Part shown: positions 27,975 through 36,860 of the stretch, in pieces
Layout of the letters: the number at the start of each line of letters is the position of its first letter
How positions within the stretch are numbered: position 1 is the first letter of the stretch
Assembly: GCF_003390325.1 (NCBI RefSeq)
Contig: NZ_QUOK01000009.1
Location: 124,001-188,000, forward strand
Length of the DNA stretch: 64,000 nucleotides
Origin: Rhodohalobacter sp. SW132
GTDB lineage: Bacteria; Bacteroidota; Rhodothermia; Balneolales; Balneolaceae
Direction of reading: 5' to 3'
The notes under the pieces: model-generated
Told to the model about the DNA's origin: nothing
The model's database searches: none
Seen by the model: only the letters and a program-made list of their open reading frames with translations
Program-made: the position numbers and the translations under genes

Positions 27975-30152
27975 CTATGATCCGTTTTTGGCAATGTAAT
28001 AGAGCTGCATCATCCGGAGTTCGCTGTATCCAACCGATTTATTGAGTTCTTCGTATACAGGTTTCAGCAATTCAGGCCCCACTTTATCCATAGCCTGATT
28101 TACTTCATCGACTTTACGTTGTGAGAGACCGGAAGCATCCAGGATTCCATCCTGCCTGAGATCATTTCCTTCTTCAAGAAACGTTTTAAGATGTTTTAAA
28201 ATCGTGGGCATTTTCACGCCGTGTTCTTCAGCCAGGTGTTCAAGTGATTTGCCATTGTTGTAATCCTCACCGATCTGCACATGCTTCTTGGATGAAGATC
28301 TTTTTTTGGTCTTCTTTTTAATTTCCCGTTCACGCTCTTCAATATTGTTTTCCTCGCAATACTCCTTAATGACCTCTAAAAAATCACGTCCATATTTCTT
28401 CTGTTTCGCATCTCCCACACCGTAAATGCCGGTGAGGGTTTCCGATGATTGAGGAAAATAATAAGCCATCTCCATCAGTGTGGTATCAGGGAAAATCACG
28501 TACGGAGCCACATCCTGCTGTACGGCGAGATCCTTCCGCACTTTCCGAAGCTCTTCAAACAGGTTTTCATCATACCGGTTCTCCACGTCTGATGATGTTC
28601 TTGCCGCTGCGCTTCCGTCAATCGCAGTTTGCGTGCGATCCAGAACTCCGGTTACCCGTTTTTCATCCTTCAGTACTTTCCTGGCATCATCAGTCAGCAA
28701 AAGCGATCCGTATTTGGGATCTTTGGTAAGAAAATCTTTCCGAACCAGCAATCTCGACAGCTGTACCCACTGATCTTTGCTGAACTCTTCGCCAATACCA
28801 TAAGTTGAGAGCTCATCATGTCCGTTCTCAAGAACTTTTTTCGCTTTTGAGCCGCGAAGAATATCGGTGATATGTGTAGCACCGAATCGCTCGTCTGTGC
28901 GTACAATACAGGATAAAAATTTCTGAGCAGCCACCGTCAGGTCTTCCATCTCATCTTTCATGGAGATGCAGTTGTCGCACATACCGCAGTCATTGCCATT
29001 ATACGTTTCACCAAAATATTCCATCAGCGGAATTCGCCGGCAGTCACTCGTGGTAAGGTAGTTGATCAGGTCCTCAAGATGCTTCTTGGCAACCTCTTTC
29101 TCCTCCCCCTCTTTTTGATTGATGAAGTAGTTGATCTTCTGGCGATCGGAGTGGCTGTAGAGAAGCAGACAGTCAGAACGCAGACCGTCTCGACCCGCAC
29201 GGCCAATCTGCTGGTAGTACGATTCAATATTTTGCGGCATATCGTGGTGAATCACAAATCGCACATCCGGCTTATCGATCCCCATGCCAAAGGCTACCGT
29301 GGCTACAATTATGTCGATATCGTCCCGGATAAATGCATTTTGATACGTTTCCCTCTGATGCTCGCTCAGCCCGGCGTGATACGGGCGAACCGAATGCCCC
29401 TCGTCTTTCAGATCCTGGTAGAGTTCATCGGTCTGGCGCCGGCTGAAACAGTAAATAATTCCCGACTGACCTTTTCGTGTATAGAGAAAGTCGAGAATCT
29501 GGTCTACCGGGCCGGATTTATCCACTACATTCAGGAATAGATTTTCCCTGTCGAAACTTGCCACAAATGTGGAAGCATCCCTGAACTCGAGAATTTCTTT
29601 AATATCTTCCCGCACCCGCGGCGTTGCCGTTGCCGTGAGGCCGATGCAGACCGCTTCCGGAAAGTCTTTTCGGATTTCGGCAAGCTGGCGATAATCCGGA
29701 CGAAAATCGTGCCCCCATTCCGAAATACAGTGTGCTTCATCAATTGTGAAGCAGTCTACCTTCACTTGGGTGAGCAGGTGACGAATTCTGTCCGTCATCA
29801 GGGATTCCGGTGCAACATAGAGCATTTTTGCCTGGCCGCTTCTCACTTTCTGCTCGTTCAGCCGGTAGAGATCATCAGAAATTGAGCTGTTCAGAACAAC
29901 GGCTGGAATGCCGTAGGATGTAAGCTGATCCACCTGATCTTTCATCAATGAAATCAGCGGAGAAACCACAATGGTGAGTCCGTCGAACAGCATGGCTGGA
30001 ATCTGGTAGCAGAGTGATTTTCCTCCGCCGGTGGGCATAATAACAAGTGTGTCTTTTTTTTCCAGAACGTTTTTGATCACATTTTCCTGCAGCGGGCGGA
30101 ACTGATCAAAACCAAATGTCTCTTTTAGAATACTTTTTGCCTGCGTTATCAT
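27975..30152 (-). CDS. recQ: ATP-dependent DNA helicase RecQ
   Basis: 725 residues, somewhat longer than E. coli RecQ (about 610). Walker A is MPTGGGKSLCYQ (Lys45), Walker B is the DEAH box (138-141, FTIDEAHC), and the second helicase domain contains QQIGRAGRDG. The RQC zinc cysteines are in SDCRRIPLMEYF and NDCGMCDNC, then come a winged helix and an HRDC domain (about 530-610). An extra C-terminal part of about 100 residues (KKKTKKRSSSKKHVQIG then LAEEHGVKMPTILKHLKTF) looks like a basic linker plus a helix-turn-helix. It unwinds DNA with 3'-5' polarity in recombination and repair. The uracil-DNA glycosylase-like gene follows on the same strand. Confidence 0.96.
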   Translation of the reverse strand: MITQAKSILKETFGFDQFRPLQENVIKNVLEKKDTLVIMPTGGGKSLCYQIPAMLFDGLTIVVSPLISLMKDQVDQLTSYGIPAVVLNSSISDDLYRLNEQKVRSGQAKMLYVAPESLMTDRIRHLLTQVKVDCFTIDEAHCISEWGHDFRPDYRQLAEIRKDFPEAVCIGLTATATPRVREDIKEILEFRDASTFVASFDRENLFLNVVDKSGPVDQILDFLYTRKGQSGIIYCFSRRQTDELYQDLKDEGHSVRPYHAGLSEHQRETYQNAFIRDDIDIIVATVAFGMGIDKPDVRFVIHHDMPQNIESYYQQIGRAGRDGLRSDCLLLYSHSDRQKINYFINQKEGEEKEVAKKHLEDLINYLTTSDCRRIPLMEYFGETYNGNDCGMCDNCISMKDEMEDLTVAAQKFLSCIVRTDERFGATHITDILRGSKAKKVLENGHDELSTYGIGEEFSKDQWVQLSRLLVRKDFLTKDPKYGSLLLTDDARKVLKDEKRVTGVLDRTQTAIDGSAAARTSSDVENRYDENLFEELRKVRKDLAVQQDVAPYVIFPDTTLMEMAYYFPQSSETLTGIYGVGDAKQKKYGRDFLEVIKEYCEENNIEEREREIKKKTKKRSSSKKHVQIGEDYNNGKSLEHLAEEHGVKMPTILKHLKTFLEEGNDLRQDGILDASGLSQRKVDEVNQAMDKVGPELLKPVYEELNKSVGYSELRMMQLYYIAKNGS

Positions 30153-30273
30153 CCGATAAAAATTACTTTAATTGAAAATTCGTGGTTTCCACTATATAAG
30201 ATACCGGATATCGAACTTCCTTACAGTTTTGATTCATTTTTTTTGTGAGCAAGTGTTTTAGGCTGATTCGATT

Positions 30274-31620
30274 CTATTTTTGACGCGGAACCAGGTAAAA
30301 CTCCTGCATCCGCCCATCGATGTACCAAACATCATCCCCATCAAAAATCGCATTCTCCTCCAGCTTCATCAGAATGGTGCGGTCCCATTCAGGCACATAC
30401 ACTTCTGCATTCAGCTCAATGGAGTGCGCGGTGTTGGGATAGAGCGGATAGTCTCCCCATCCCGGAACGCCATCCTGCTGATCCCACAGTCCAATCGTTG
30501 ACCCGGCGCCGTGGCCGTGGTAGCCAAGGGGATGGGTGTAAATGGTTGTGTTAATTCCCTCCTCTTCAGCCTGCCGGAGCGCGGAAGACAGAATCTGATT
30601 TCCCGTTCTGCCCGTCTCGAAGTGTGAGGTCAGGATATCCTGGACGCGGTTTGCCTTTTCCAGCGCGTTGCGTAATCCTTCGGGTGCTTCAGATTCACCC
30701 TGACGCAGAATGTAGGCGTTCCGCTGCGTATCCGTGGTCAACCCAAGATACTCAATTCCAAGATCCATCCAGACAATATCGCCGGGCAGAATCACATCTG
30801 TGTCTGCAGGGCCTGAAAAATCGCCCGTGTGTTCAGGTGATTCCGAACGGTCAATCGAAACGGACGGGTGAAACCAGGTTGTCAGGTTGAGATCCCGTAT
30901 CCTCTCGCGATACCACCACTGCAGATCCTCGGTTGTGGTTATACCCGGTGTGATCACCTTTTCAGAAAGCCCTTGGGCCACGATGTTGTGCGCAATTCGA
31001 TTAATCTGCCGATAGACCGCCATCTCCTCCTCCGTGCGGGTCTCCAGCCAGCCGATCGCCAGGTTCTCAGCCGATACGATTCGTTCCTGCAGCTCAAAGG
31101 TGAGGCTCTCTTTCAGGTGATTGTAATCCGTATAGCTGATACCATCGGCCAGCGCGAAGTGTTCGGAAACGTTTACGCCAATCATTTCAGGATTACGCTC
31201 TGCAACAAGCTCTCCAAACCGCTTCCACTGATCGGGCTCCTCGTCCGGAAACCACTCTGTTTCAAAAAACCCGATATCATATCTTGAAACCGCAAATCGT
31301 TCGAGTTCACGGCCATCACCGGGATCGTAGAAAACAAGAATTGTTGTTCTTCTTGAAGACTGCCAGGTTGCAGGTAACATTGTCAAAAGCACCGGGTCTT
31401 CATTATATTCACGCGCCACCAGCACCCACATATCGATTCCCTCCCGGTGCATCAGTTCAGGCACAAGAGTGTCGAGACGGTTTTCGGTCCAGCGGTCCAT
31501 CACTTCAGCGCGATCACGCATCGGCAGAATATCCGGTGTGATATCGGTACGGTTCTGAGCAGGTAAAATATCCACAATTGATAAAATGCCAATCGTTAGC
31601 AGAAGTATTATTTCTTTCAT
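30274..31620 (-). CDS. Exported M24 family metallopeptidase (Xaa-Pro peptidase-like)
   Basis: 448 residues from ATG 31620, chosen because it starts a signal peptide (MKEIILLLTIGILSIVDILPAQ); an upstream start at 31686 would bury it. The C-terminal pita-bread fold shows the metal ligands of family M24: Asp in VWMDLGIEYLG, Asp in TDTQRNAY, His in HPLGYHGHGAG, Glu in SIELNAEVYV and Glu in LEENAIF. The N-terminal half is the creatinase-like domain. Expected activity is release of N-terminal residues preceding proline, in the periplasm or outside. Gene neighbours are unrelated, so it is probably an independent unit. Confidence 0.9.
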   Translation of the reverse strand: MKEIILLLTIGILSIVDILPAQNRTDITPDILPMRDRAEVMDRWTENRLDTLVPELMHREGIDMWVLVAREYNEDPVLLTMLPATWQSSRRTTILVFYDPGDGRELERFAVSRYDIGFFETEWFPDEEPDQWKRFGELVAERNPEMIGVNVSEHFALADGISYTDYNHLKESLTFELQERIVSAENLAIGWLETRTEEEMAVYRQINRIAHNIVAQGLSEKVITPGITTTEDLQWWYRERIRDLNLTTWFHPSVSIDRSESPEHTGDFSGPADTDVILPGDIVWMDLGIEYLGLTTDTQRNAYILRQGESEAPEGLRNALEKANRVQDILTSHFETGRTGNQILSSALRQAEEEGINTTIYTHPLGYHGHGAGSTIGLWDQQDGVPGWGDYPLYPNTAHSIELNAEVYVPEWDRTILMKLEENAIFDGDDVWYIDGRMQEFYLVPRQK

Positions 31621-31715
31621 AACTGATGTTTCAGAAATTGATGGTTTGATTAAACAGTTTCTCAAAAACCTCTTATCTTCCGCCAATATCAGCCAATAAT
31701 ATTAAACTCACAATC

Positions 31716-32786
31716 ATGACCATGGAGATTACCCGAACCAAAGAAAGCAGACTCTCTTCTATCGATTTCGAAAACCTTGAATTTGGACGGCAATTTTCCG
31801 ACCACATGATTGATATGAGCTACAAAAACGGTGCATGGCAGGATCCTTCCATTGTACCGTACGCTCCCATCTCGTTTCATCCGTCGATGCACGCCCTTCA
31901 CTACGGTCAGGCCGTCTTTGAAGGCATGAAAGCCTACTATGCGGATGAAGAAACCGTACACCTTTTTCGGCTTGATGATCACCACCAAAGAATCAGTGAT
32001 TCTTCAGAACGGCTCTGTATTCCATCGATGGATAAAAGCTCATTTATTGAAAGCCTGGAAGAATTGATCCGGCTGGATCATCAATGGGTTCCAAAAAAAC
32101 ACGGCCACGCACTTTATGTGCGACCTTTTGTGTTTGCATCAGAAGAGTACATCGCGGCACGGGCGGCAAATGAATATCGATACATGGTGATTACCAGTCC
32201 GGTTGCTGCGTATTATAAAGAAGGATTCAATCCAGTCAGTCTCACAACTACGGATAATTTTGTCCGCGCTGTGAAAGGCGGAACCGGTGAGGCGAAAGCA
32301 GCCGGGAATTACGGCGGAAGTTTTCTGCCGGCTCAGCAAGCACAGAAAGATGGATATACCCAGGTGCTCTGGCTTGATGCCAAAGAGAATAAATATGTGG
32401 AGGAAGTGGGCACGATGAATATCTTCTTTTTGATAGGCAATACGCTCGTAACTCCAAAACTTGGCGGCACCGTGCTTCCCGGCATCACGCGCCGATCGGT
32501 TATCGCCCTGGCGAAAGAGTGGAATGTGGATGTAGAAGAGCGCCGGATTACCATAGATGAAGTATTCGATGCTCATAGTGATGGAAGCCTCAAGGAAGTT
32601 TTCGGCTCCGGAACCGCTGCGGTAATCTCCCCGGTCGGGCTGATCCATCACCAGGGAAAAACGCTGGAACTCGATCGCGAAAAAATCGGTCCTTTTGCCC
32701 AAAAGATGTTCGATACCATTACCGGTATCCAGTACGGCAAACTTGATGATCCGTTTGGATGGGTTCACCCAGTGAAGGTGGGGTAA
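31716..32786 (+). CDS. ilvE: Branched-chain amino acid aminotransferase
   Basis: 356 residues, the length of the BCAT subtype with an extended N-terminus. A class IV PLP aminotransferase: the Schiff-base lysine is Lys194 in GEAKAAGNYGGS, and the phosphate-binding and substrate motifs VEEVGTMNIFFL, PGITRRSVI and VFGSGTAAVISPVG are present. It moves amino groups between glutamate and the keto acids of leucine, isoleucine and valine. It is divergent from the M24 peptidase, with 95 bases between starts. An ATG two codons in (MEITRTKE) is an equally possible start. Confidence 0.96.
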   Translation: MTMEITRTKESRLSSIDFENLEFGRQFSDHMIDMSYKNGAWQDPSIVPYAPISFHPSMHALHYGQAVFEGMKAYYADEETVHLFRLDDHHQRISDSSERLCIPSMDKSSFIESLEELIRLDHQWVPKKHGHALYVRPFVFASEEYIAARAANEYRYMVITSPVAAYYKEGFNPVSLTTTDNFVRAVKGGTGEAKAAGNYGGSFLPAQQAQKDGYTQVLWLDAKENKYVEEVGTMNIFFLIGNTLVTPKLGGTVLPGITRRSVIALAKEWNVDVEERRITIDEVFDAHSDGSLKEVFGSGTAAVISPVGLIHHQGKTLELDREKIGPFAQKMFDTITGIQYGKLDDPFGWVHPVKVG

Positions 32787-32815
32787 TTGAGAATTGGTTC
32801 TTGATAATCTATAAG

Positions 32816-32835
32816 GGATTATTCGGCCATAATCC
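32816..32835. terminator. Possible bidirectional terminator hairpin
   Basis: GGATTAT/ATAATCC with a six-base loop, in the 52-base gap between the convergent ilvE and phosphoesterase genes. There are no clear T-runs. Confidence 0.3.
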
Positions 32836-32838
32836 TGC

Positions 32839-34023
32839 CTAATTTATCTCAATCACAGATACCTCTGCCGGGGCGTTGTAACGGAGCGGGGCCAGTGTAA
32901 ATCCGAGGCCGCTGTTGACGTTCAGCAGCATATCATCGAGCAGCCAGTGGCCAATTACATAATCGGTTTCCATACTGGCTGCAGTAAATTTTCTAAAAAA
33001 CAAGGGGATGCGGATCTGTCCCCCATGCGTGTGCCCTTTTAAAAGAACATCCGTTCCGGATTCCTGTGCGATAGTGATCAGATCATCAGGCGCCTGGTGG
33101 GAAAACAGAATGGATAGCTGCTCGCCGTTCGTTTCACTCAGAAGCTCTCTAAGCAGGCTGCGGTCAATCGATGTGCTGTAAACCTCCGTTACACCCGTAA
33201 TTTTGATTGTTGTATCACCAAAATCTATCCATTGGTTCTCATCACGCAGCACATTCACGCCCTGCTCTTCGAGTGATTCTGCGATCTGATCCTGGCCGGA
33301 CCAGTAATCGTGATCTCCCATCACAAAATGAACACCCAATGGCGGATTGATCGATCCGAGAGCTTCTGTCGCAATCTCCACATAATCCAATCCGGAGGAG
33401 ATAAGATCACCGGTAACAAATACGATATCCGGATTCTGCTCACCTGTTCTTTGAATGTACCGATTTATCTTTTCCGGAGATGTATATCGATCGGCGTGTA
33501 TTTCCGAAATGTGGGCAATTCGTAACGACCGATTTTCATCAAAATAATCCGACGGATGTTCAAACATAATCGTTTCAATTTTCACGCGGTTTGTATCGTA
33601 GATAGTTTTTGATGCTGTATAAAAAAACACGATAAATGATACTGCAAGAACGGCTAACCCGAGAATGGTTTGAAGTTGCGGGCGCCGAATTCGAAAAACC
33701 CACGTTAAAACCGCATTGATGAAGTCTGCAGCTAAAATCCAGCTCAGGAGCACTGTGTTAAAAATAAAACCAAACCAGAACAACGCGATCATCCACACCG
33801 GGTACCACTCACGGGAGAACCCTCCCGAACTTTCATTAATCAGCCAACCTGACAATGGATATGCAAATATTACCACAACTACAGTACTGAAAATCCCCCA
33901 AAATATATGGTGCTGGTAAAGCCCGGTTTGCTTTGTGTACCAATGGATTCGCAACGCATTGTAAAACATGCAGATTACGGTAATGGCAGAAATCAATAGC
34001 GTCATCCGTAACGGCCAGGGCAT
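32839..34023 (-). CDS. Membrane-anchored calcineurin-like metallophosphoesterase
   Basis: 394 residues: about four transmembrane helices (1-150), then a phosphoesterase domain like YaeI/YkuE, which in some bacteria acts on membrane lipids or UDP-sugar lipids. Motifs in order: RIAHISEIHAD, FVTGDLISSG, VMGDHDYW, LFSHQAPDDL and LKGHTHGGQI. Two ligand positions deviate: the first Asp of the usual DxH is Glu (SEIH), and the Asn of GNHD is Asp (GDHD). The His residues and the last motif are intact. The enzyme could still bind metals, with altered geometry. It is a single-gene unit converging with ilvE. Confidence 0.85.
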   Translation of the reverse strand: MPWPLRMTLLISAITVICMFYNALRIHWYTKQTGLYQHHIFWGIFSTVVVVIFAYPLSGWLINESSGGFSREWYPVWMIALFWFGFIFNTVLLSWILAADFINAVLTWVFRIRRPQLQTILGLAVLAVSFIVFFYTASKTIYDTNRVKIETIMFEHPSDYFDENRSLRIAHISEIHADRYTSPEKINRYIQRTGEQNPDIVFVTGDLISSGLDYVEIATEALGSINPPLGVHFVMGDHDYWSGQDQIAESLEEQGVNVLRDENQWIDFGDTTIKITGVTEVYSTSIDRSLLRELLSETNGEQLSILFSHQAPDDLITIAQESGTDVLLKGHTHGGQIRIPLFFRKFTAASMETDYVIGHWLLDDMLLNVNSGLGFTLAPLRYNAPAEVSVIEIN

Positions 34024-34180
34024 AAAAGGAAATTCGGTTAAAGTTGGGTTTATGATTTCAGCAAAGATAAGCTATATTCAGTGCAATTCTGCAAGTATGA
34101 CAACCTTTAACTTTCTGTGAAAAAATTAATCCACCTGCGCAATCTATAGCTGATGTAATTGCGTATAATCTATCAGAATT

Positions 34181-34795
34181 GTGATCCTACAGTTTATCTT
34201 ACAACTTTTGGGGTTTGCCCGCCAGGCTTCCGATGAAGATCGGGAGTGGATGGAAGAGGTGCAGTCCGGAAAGAAAGCTTCACTGCAAAAACTGTATGAG
34301 CGATATAAACGAATTTTATTTGGGATGATTTACAAAATCCTGAACAATCGTGAGGAGACCGAAGATCTGCTTCAGGAAATATTTGTACAGGCATGGAGGA
34401 AATCAGACCAGTATGAGCCTCAGCGTGGCAGCGTCTACAGTTTTCTGGCAACCATGGCCCGCAACAAAGCAATCGACAGAACACGTTCAAAAGCTTTCAA
34501 AAATCGAAAAAAAGATGATTATGTACTGAATGATGATGAATATTCGTTTCATTTAAGTACAGATAATCCAAACCCTGAAGAGAATTTACAGCTTACTGAA
34601 CGTGCTGTTGCTGTGCGAAAAGCTTTGGCTTCATTACATAAAAAGGAGCGTGAAGTTCTCTACATCTCCTATTTTCACGGACTTTCCCAATCCGAAATAG
34701 CTGAAAAGATTGATATTCCGCTTGGAACTGTAAAGTACCGGATGAGGCAGGGGATGATTAAACTGCGTGATACGTTAGATCAGGATACGATATGA
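34181..34795 (+). CDS. ECF-type RNA polymerase sigma factor
   Basis: 204 residues from a GTG start at 34181. Region 2 is at about 40-105 (YERYKRILFGMIYKIL, TEDLLQEIFVQAW, YSFLATMARNKAIDRTRS) and region 4 at about 145-198 (VLYISYFHGLSQSEIAEKI, GTVKYRMRQGM). It is co-transcribed with, and overlaps by four bases (ATGA), an anti-sigma factor of RskA type, so the pair resembles SigK-RskA-type systems. The sigma factor would be held at the membrane until a signal releases it. Which genes it controls cannot be told. The GTG start is inferred from the open frame; a later start would cut into the helix before region 2. Confidence 0.92.
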   Translation: MILQFILQLLGFARQASDEDREWMEEVQSGKKASLQKLYERYKRILFGMIYKILNNREETEDLLQEIFVQAWRKSDQYEPQRGSVYSFLATMARNKAIDRTRSKAFKNRKKDDYVLNDDEYSFHLSTDNPNPEENLQLTERAVAVRKALASLHKKEREVLYISYFHGLSQSEIAEKIDIPLGTVKYRMRQGMIKLRDTLDQDTI

Positions 34796-35640
34796 GTGAG
34801 CAGGAAACATATAACGATTTCGAATCGCTTTGCGCCGGGTACGTACTGGGTGCGCTCTCTGATGAGGAGAAGAGAACATTCGAACGCATGCTCGATAATG
34901 CCACGCCGGAACAGCTCGAAATATACCGGCAAATGGTGCGTATCAAAGATGATCTTTCACTTGCCGCCAACCCAATGGAACCATCGGATGATCTGTTTGA
35001 CCGGGTCCTGGAGGAGATTTCAGTATCGGGCTCCAAATCTGTCAGCAACATGGAATCCCGGAGCGAAAACGATCCAAAATCTGCAAATGGATGGATTTTC
35101 AAAGCCGCCGCTGCCATTTTACTTGCCAGCCTTCTGGGGCTTTTGCTTTACTCCCAACAACTGTCAACCCTGATTGATGATAAGGAAGCCCGGATCTCTG
35201 AACTCCAAACAGAAGTTGAAGAGCAGAATCAGCTACTGACACTTCTCGAATCTGAACTTGAACGGAAGGAAGAACTTCTTGCGATCCTTGAATCGAGAGA
35301 GGTGAGCCTGATTTTAATGGCTGGCCTGGAAACAAACCCTGACGGGTATGGAAAAATTGTGTGGGATCCCGAAAATGAACGGGCTCTTTTACAAGTAGCG
35401 AATCTGCCTGAGCCAACTACCGAACAAGATTATCAGTTATGGCTGATTAAAGATGAGCAGGATCCGATTAGTGCAGGAATCTTTTCATTTGAACAGACAG
35501 CTACCGACCTTTTTTACAGAATCGACCGGCTTGAAGAGCGGCCTTCCGAGCAAACAAATACATTTGCAGTCACCCTTGAGCCGAGAGGTGGAATGCCGCA
35601 GCCAACCGGTGATATGTATTTATTGGGGCAGAATGAGTAG
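34792..35640 (+). CDS. RskA-family anti-sigma factor
   Basis: 282 residues. The cytoplasmic part (1-95) begins with a typical sigma-binding helix set (CAGYVLGALSDEEKRTFERML) without a zinc site. One transmembrane helix (about 98-120) follows, then an external coiled coil (about 128-168, rich in Glu and Leu) and an RskA C-terminal domain (LQVANLPEPTTEQDYQLWLI, FAVTLEPRGGMPQPTGDMYL). The start overlaps the sigma stop codon (ATGA), giving stoichiometric coupling. Release probably needs proteolysis of the membrane protein, as in other RskA systems (family knowledge). Ends before a strong terminator at 35743-35780. Confidence 0.9.
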   Translation: MSEQETYNDFESLCAGYVLGALSDEEKRTFERMLDNATPEQLEIYRQMVRIKDDLSLAANPMEPSDDLFDRVLEEISVSGSKSVSNMESRSENDPKSANGWIFKAAAAILLASLLGLLLYSQQLSTLIDDKEARISELQTEVEEQNQLLTLLESELERKEELLAILESREVSLILMAGLETNPDGYGKIVWDPENERALLQVANLPEPTTEQDYQLWLIKDEQDPISAGIFSFEQTATDLFYRIDRLEERPSEQTNTFAVTLEPRGGMPQPTGDMYLLGQNE

Positions 35641-35742
35641 AATATTGCGGGTATAATTCTTTTCCTCAGACTGTAGACTAATCTATTTCAGATCGCGTTA
35701 TACTGTTGAATGAGATAATAATCTCATCTTAATTCCCCTCGA

Positions 35743-35780
35743 GGGCTGTCATGATTCCCAAATGGCAGCCCTTATTTTTT
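35743..35780 (+). terminator. Rho-independent terminator of the sigma/anti-sigma operon
   Basis: Stem GGGCTGTCAT/ATGGCAGCCC (35743-35752 with 35762-35771, one G-T pair) followed by TTATTTTTT. Confidence 0.9.
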
Positions 35781-35797
35781 GGAGCTGTATTCGTACG

Positions 35798-36073
35798 GCG
35801 GATCGCTGATCCGCTAACTCCTACTCACTCCAGGCCTGTACGCCCCGAACTATTCCGATTCCATTCTATACTTACTGCAATAAATTACGGTTTCGTAATA
35901 GACCAGAACATTCCCGGTTCGGCGAACCAGGCTACGTACTGCGGATCGCTGATCCGCCAATTTTAGTCACTCCAAGTCTGCACACCCAAAACTATTCCTA
36001 TTTCATTCTTCACTTACTGAATTAAATAACAGATTCACGTTTGTTCATTAGATTCCCGGTTCGGCGAACCAGG
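35798..36073. repeat. REP-like palindrome array, left of the RAYT gene
   Basis: Two tandem units of about 143 bp. Each holds palindrome A, GCGGATCGCTGATCCGC (35798-35814 and 35941-35957), an AT-rich spacer of about 98 bp, and palindrome B, CCCGGTTCGGCGAACCAGG (35913-35931 and 36055-36073). Between units the two palindromes face each other across CTACGTACT. The spacers of the two units are recognisably similar. The palindromes are the reverse complement of those in the array to the right of the RAYT gene. Confidence 0.88.
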
Positions 36074-36157
36074 TTACATTCGGCTTGAAAATTCAACCAT
36101 CATTGATTTATATTGTATTCATAAAGAGAGATATGTAACAATTCCAATTCAAGAAAA

Positions 36158-36811
36158 ATGGCATTTTATCGGAGAAACCTACCTCATCTTCAGTTTGTCG
36201 GTGCAGAGTATTTTGTAACTTTTCGATTATACGGATCCCTGCCTGGTCATATAATTATGGAGTTAAATGAGCTTAGAAAGCAACTCGGAATTTGGGATGA
36301 GAACGTCACACCTTCAGAAAACAAACAAAAAATGGATAGACTGATTCGAAATAAATTCGAGTCATATCTCGATAAATCATTGTATGGACCACAATGGCTG
36401 CGGAAAAGTTCAATTGCTGAAATTGTCGAGGAAGCGATCCATTTCAGAAATGGCAGGCTGTATGAATTATACGCCTACTCTATCATGTCGAATCACGTGC
36501 ATATGGTTTTTCAACATATTGAACATAAATCAAAGATTAAAAGCACCGATCATCTGTTACTAAAAGACTTTCCAGTCACAAAAATACTCGCTGATTTGAA
36601 GAAGTTTACAGCCGGCAAATGTAATCGACGATTAGGAAGAAGAGGGCATTTTTGGCAGGCTGAAAATTTTGACCGACTGATTCGAAACAATAAAGAGCTT
36701 GAGAACTGTATCCGATACACCTTGAATAATCCGGTAAAAGCAGGATTGGTTGAATATTGGGACAACTGGCCTCACAGTTATTGCAAACCTGAGTTTTTTG
36801 ACTCGATCTGA
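36158..36811 (+). CDS. REP-associated tyrosine transposase (RAYT, Y1/HUH family)
   Basis: 217 residues. A single-domain HUH enzyme related to IS200/IS605 TnpA: the paired histidines are in SNHVHMVF (His113, His115), and the candidate nucleophile is Tyr187 in CIRYTLNNPVKAGLVEYW, a segment typical of RAYTs. FWQAENFDRLIRNNKEL is also a family signature. The N-terminal RRNLPHLQFVGAEYFVTFRL matches the usual RAYT opening. All key residues are present, so the enzyme may be active. Known RAYTs cut and join single-stranded REP palindromes and are domesticated, non-self-moving genes. Palindrome arrays start 84 bases upstream and end in a gap 49 bases downstream. The gene stands alone, with no promoter recognised. 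Confidence 0.9.
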   Translation: MAFYRRNLPHLQFVGAEYFVTFRLYGSLPGHIIMELNELRKQLGIWDENVTPSENKQKMDRLIRNKFESYLDKSLYGPQWLRKSSIAEIVEEAIHFRNGRLYELYAYSIMSNHVHMVFQHIEHKSKIKSTDHLLLKDFPVTKILADLKKFTAGKCNRRLGRRGHFWQAENFDRLIRNNKELENCIRYTLNNPVKAGLVEYWDNWPHSYCKPEFFDSI

Positions 36812-36860
36812 ATCATATTGATTCATTTAGATTTGATTGTAAATAGCGGATCTACAACAC

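Noticed and set aside
34140-34181. TATAAT at 34165 as the promoter of the ECF sigma gene
   Set aside because: It lies only about 10 bases before the chosen GTG start, leaves no room for a leader, and has no matching -35 element.
35641-36157. Possible tRNA genes within the palindrome-rich spacer
   Set aside because: No cloverleaf with T-loop GTTCRANNC and acceptor pairing was found; the TTCGGCGAACC runs belong to the REP-like palindromes.
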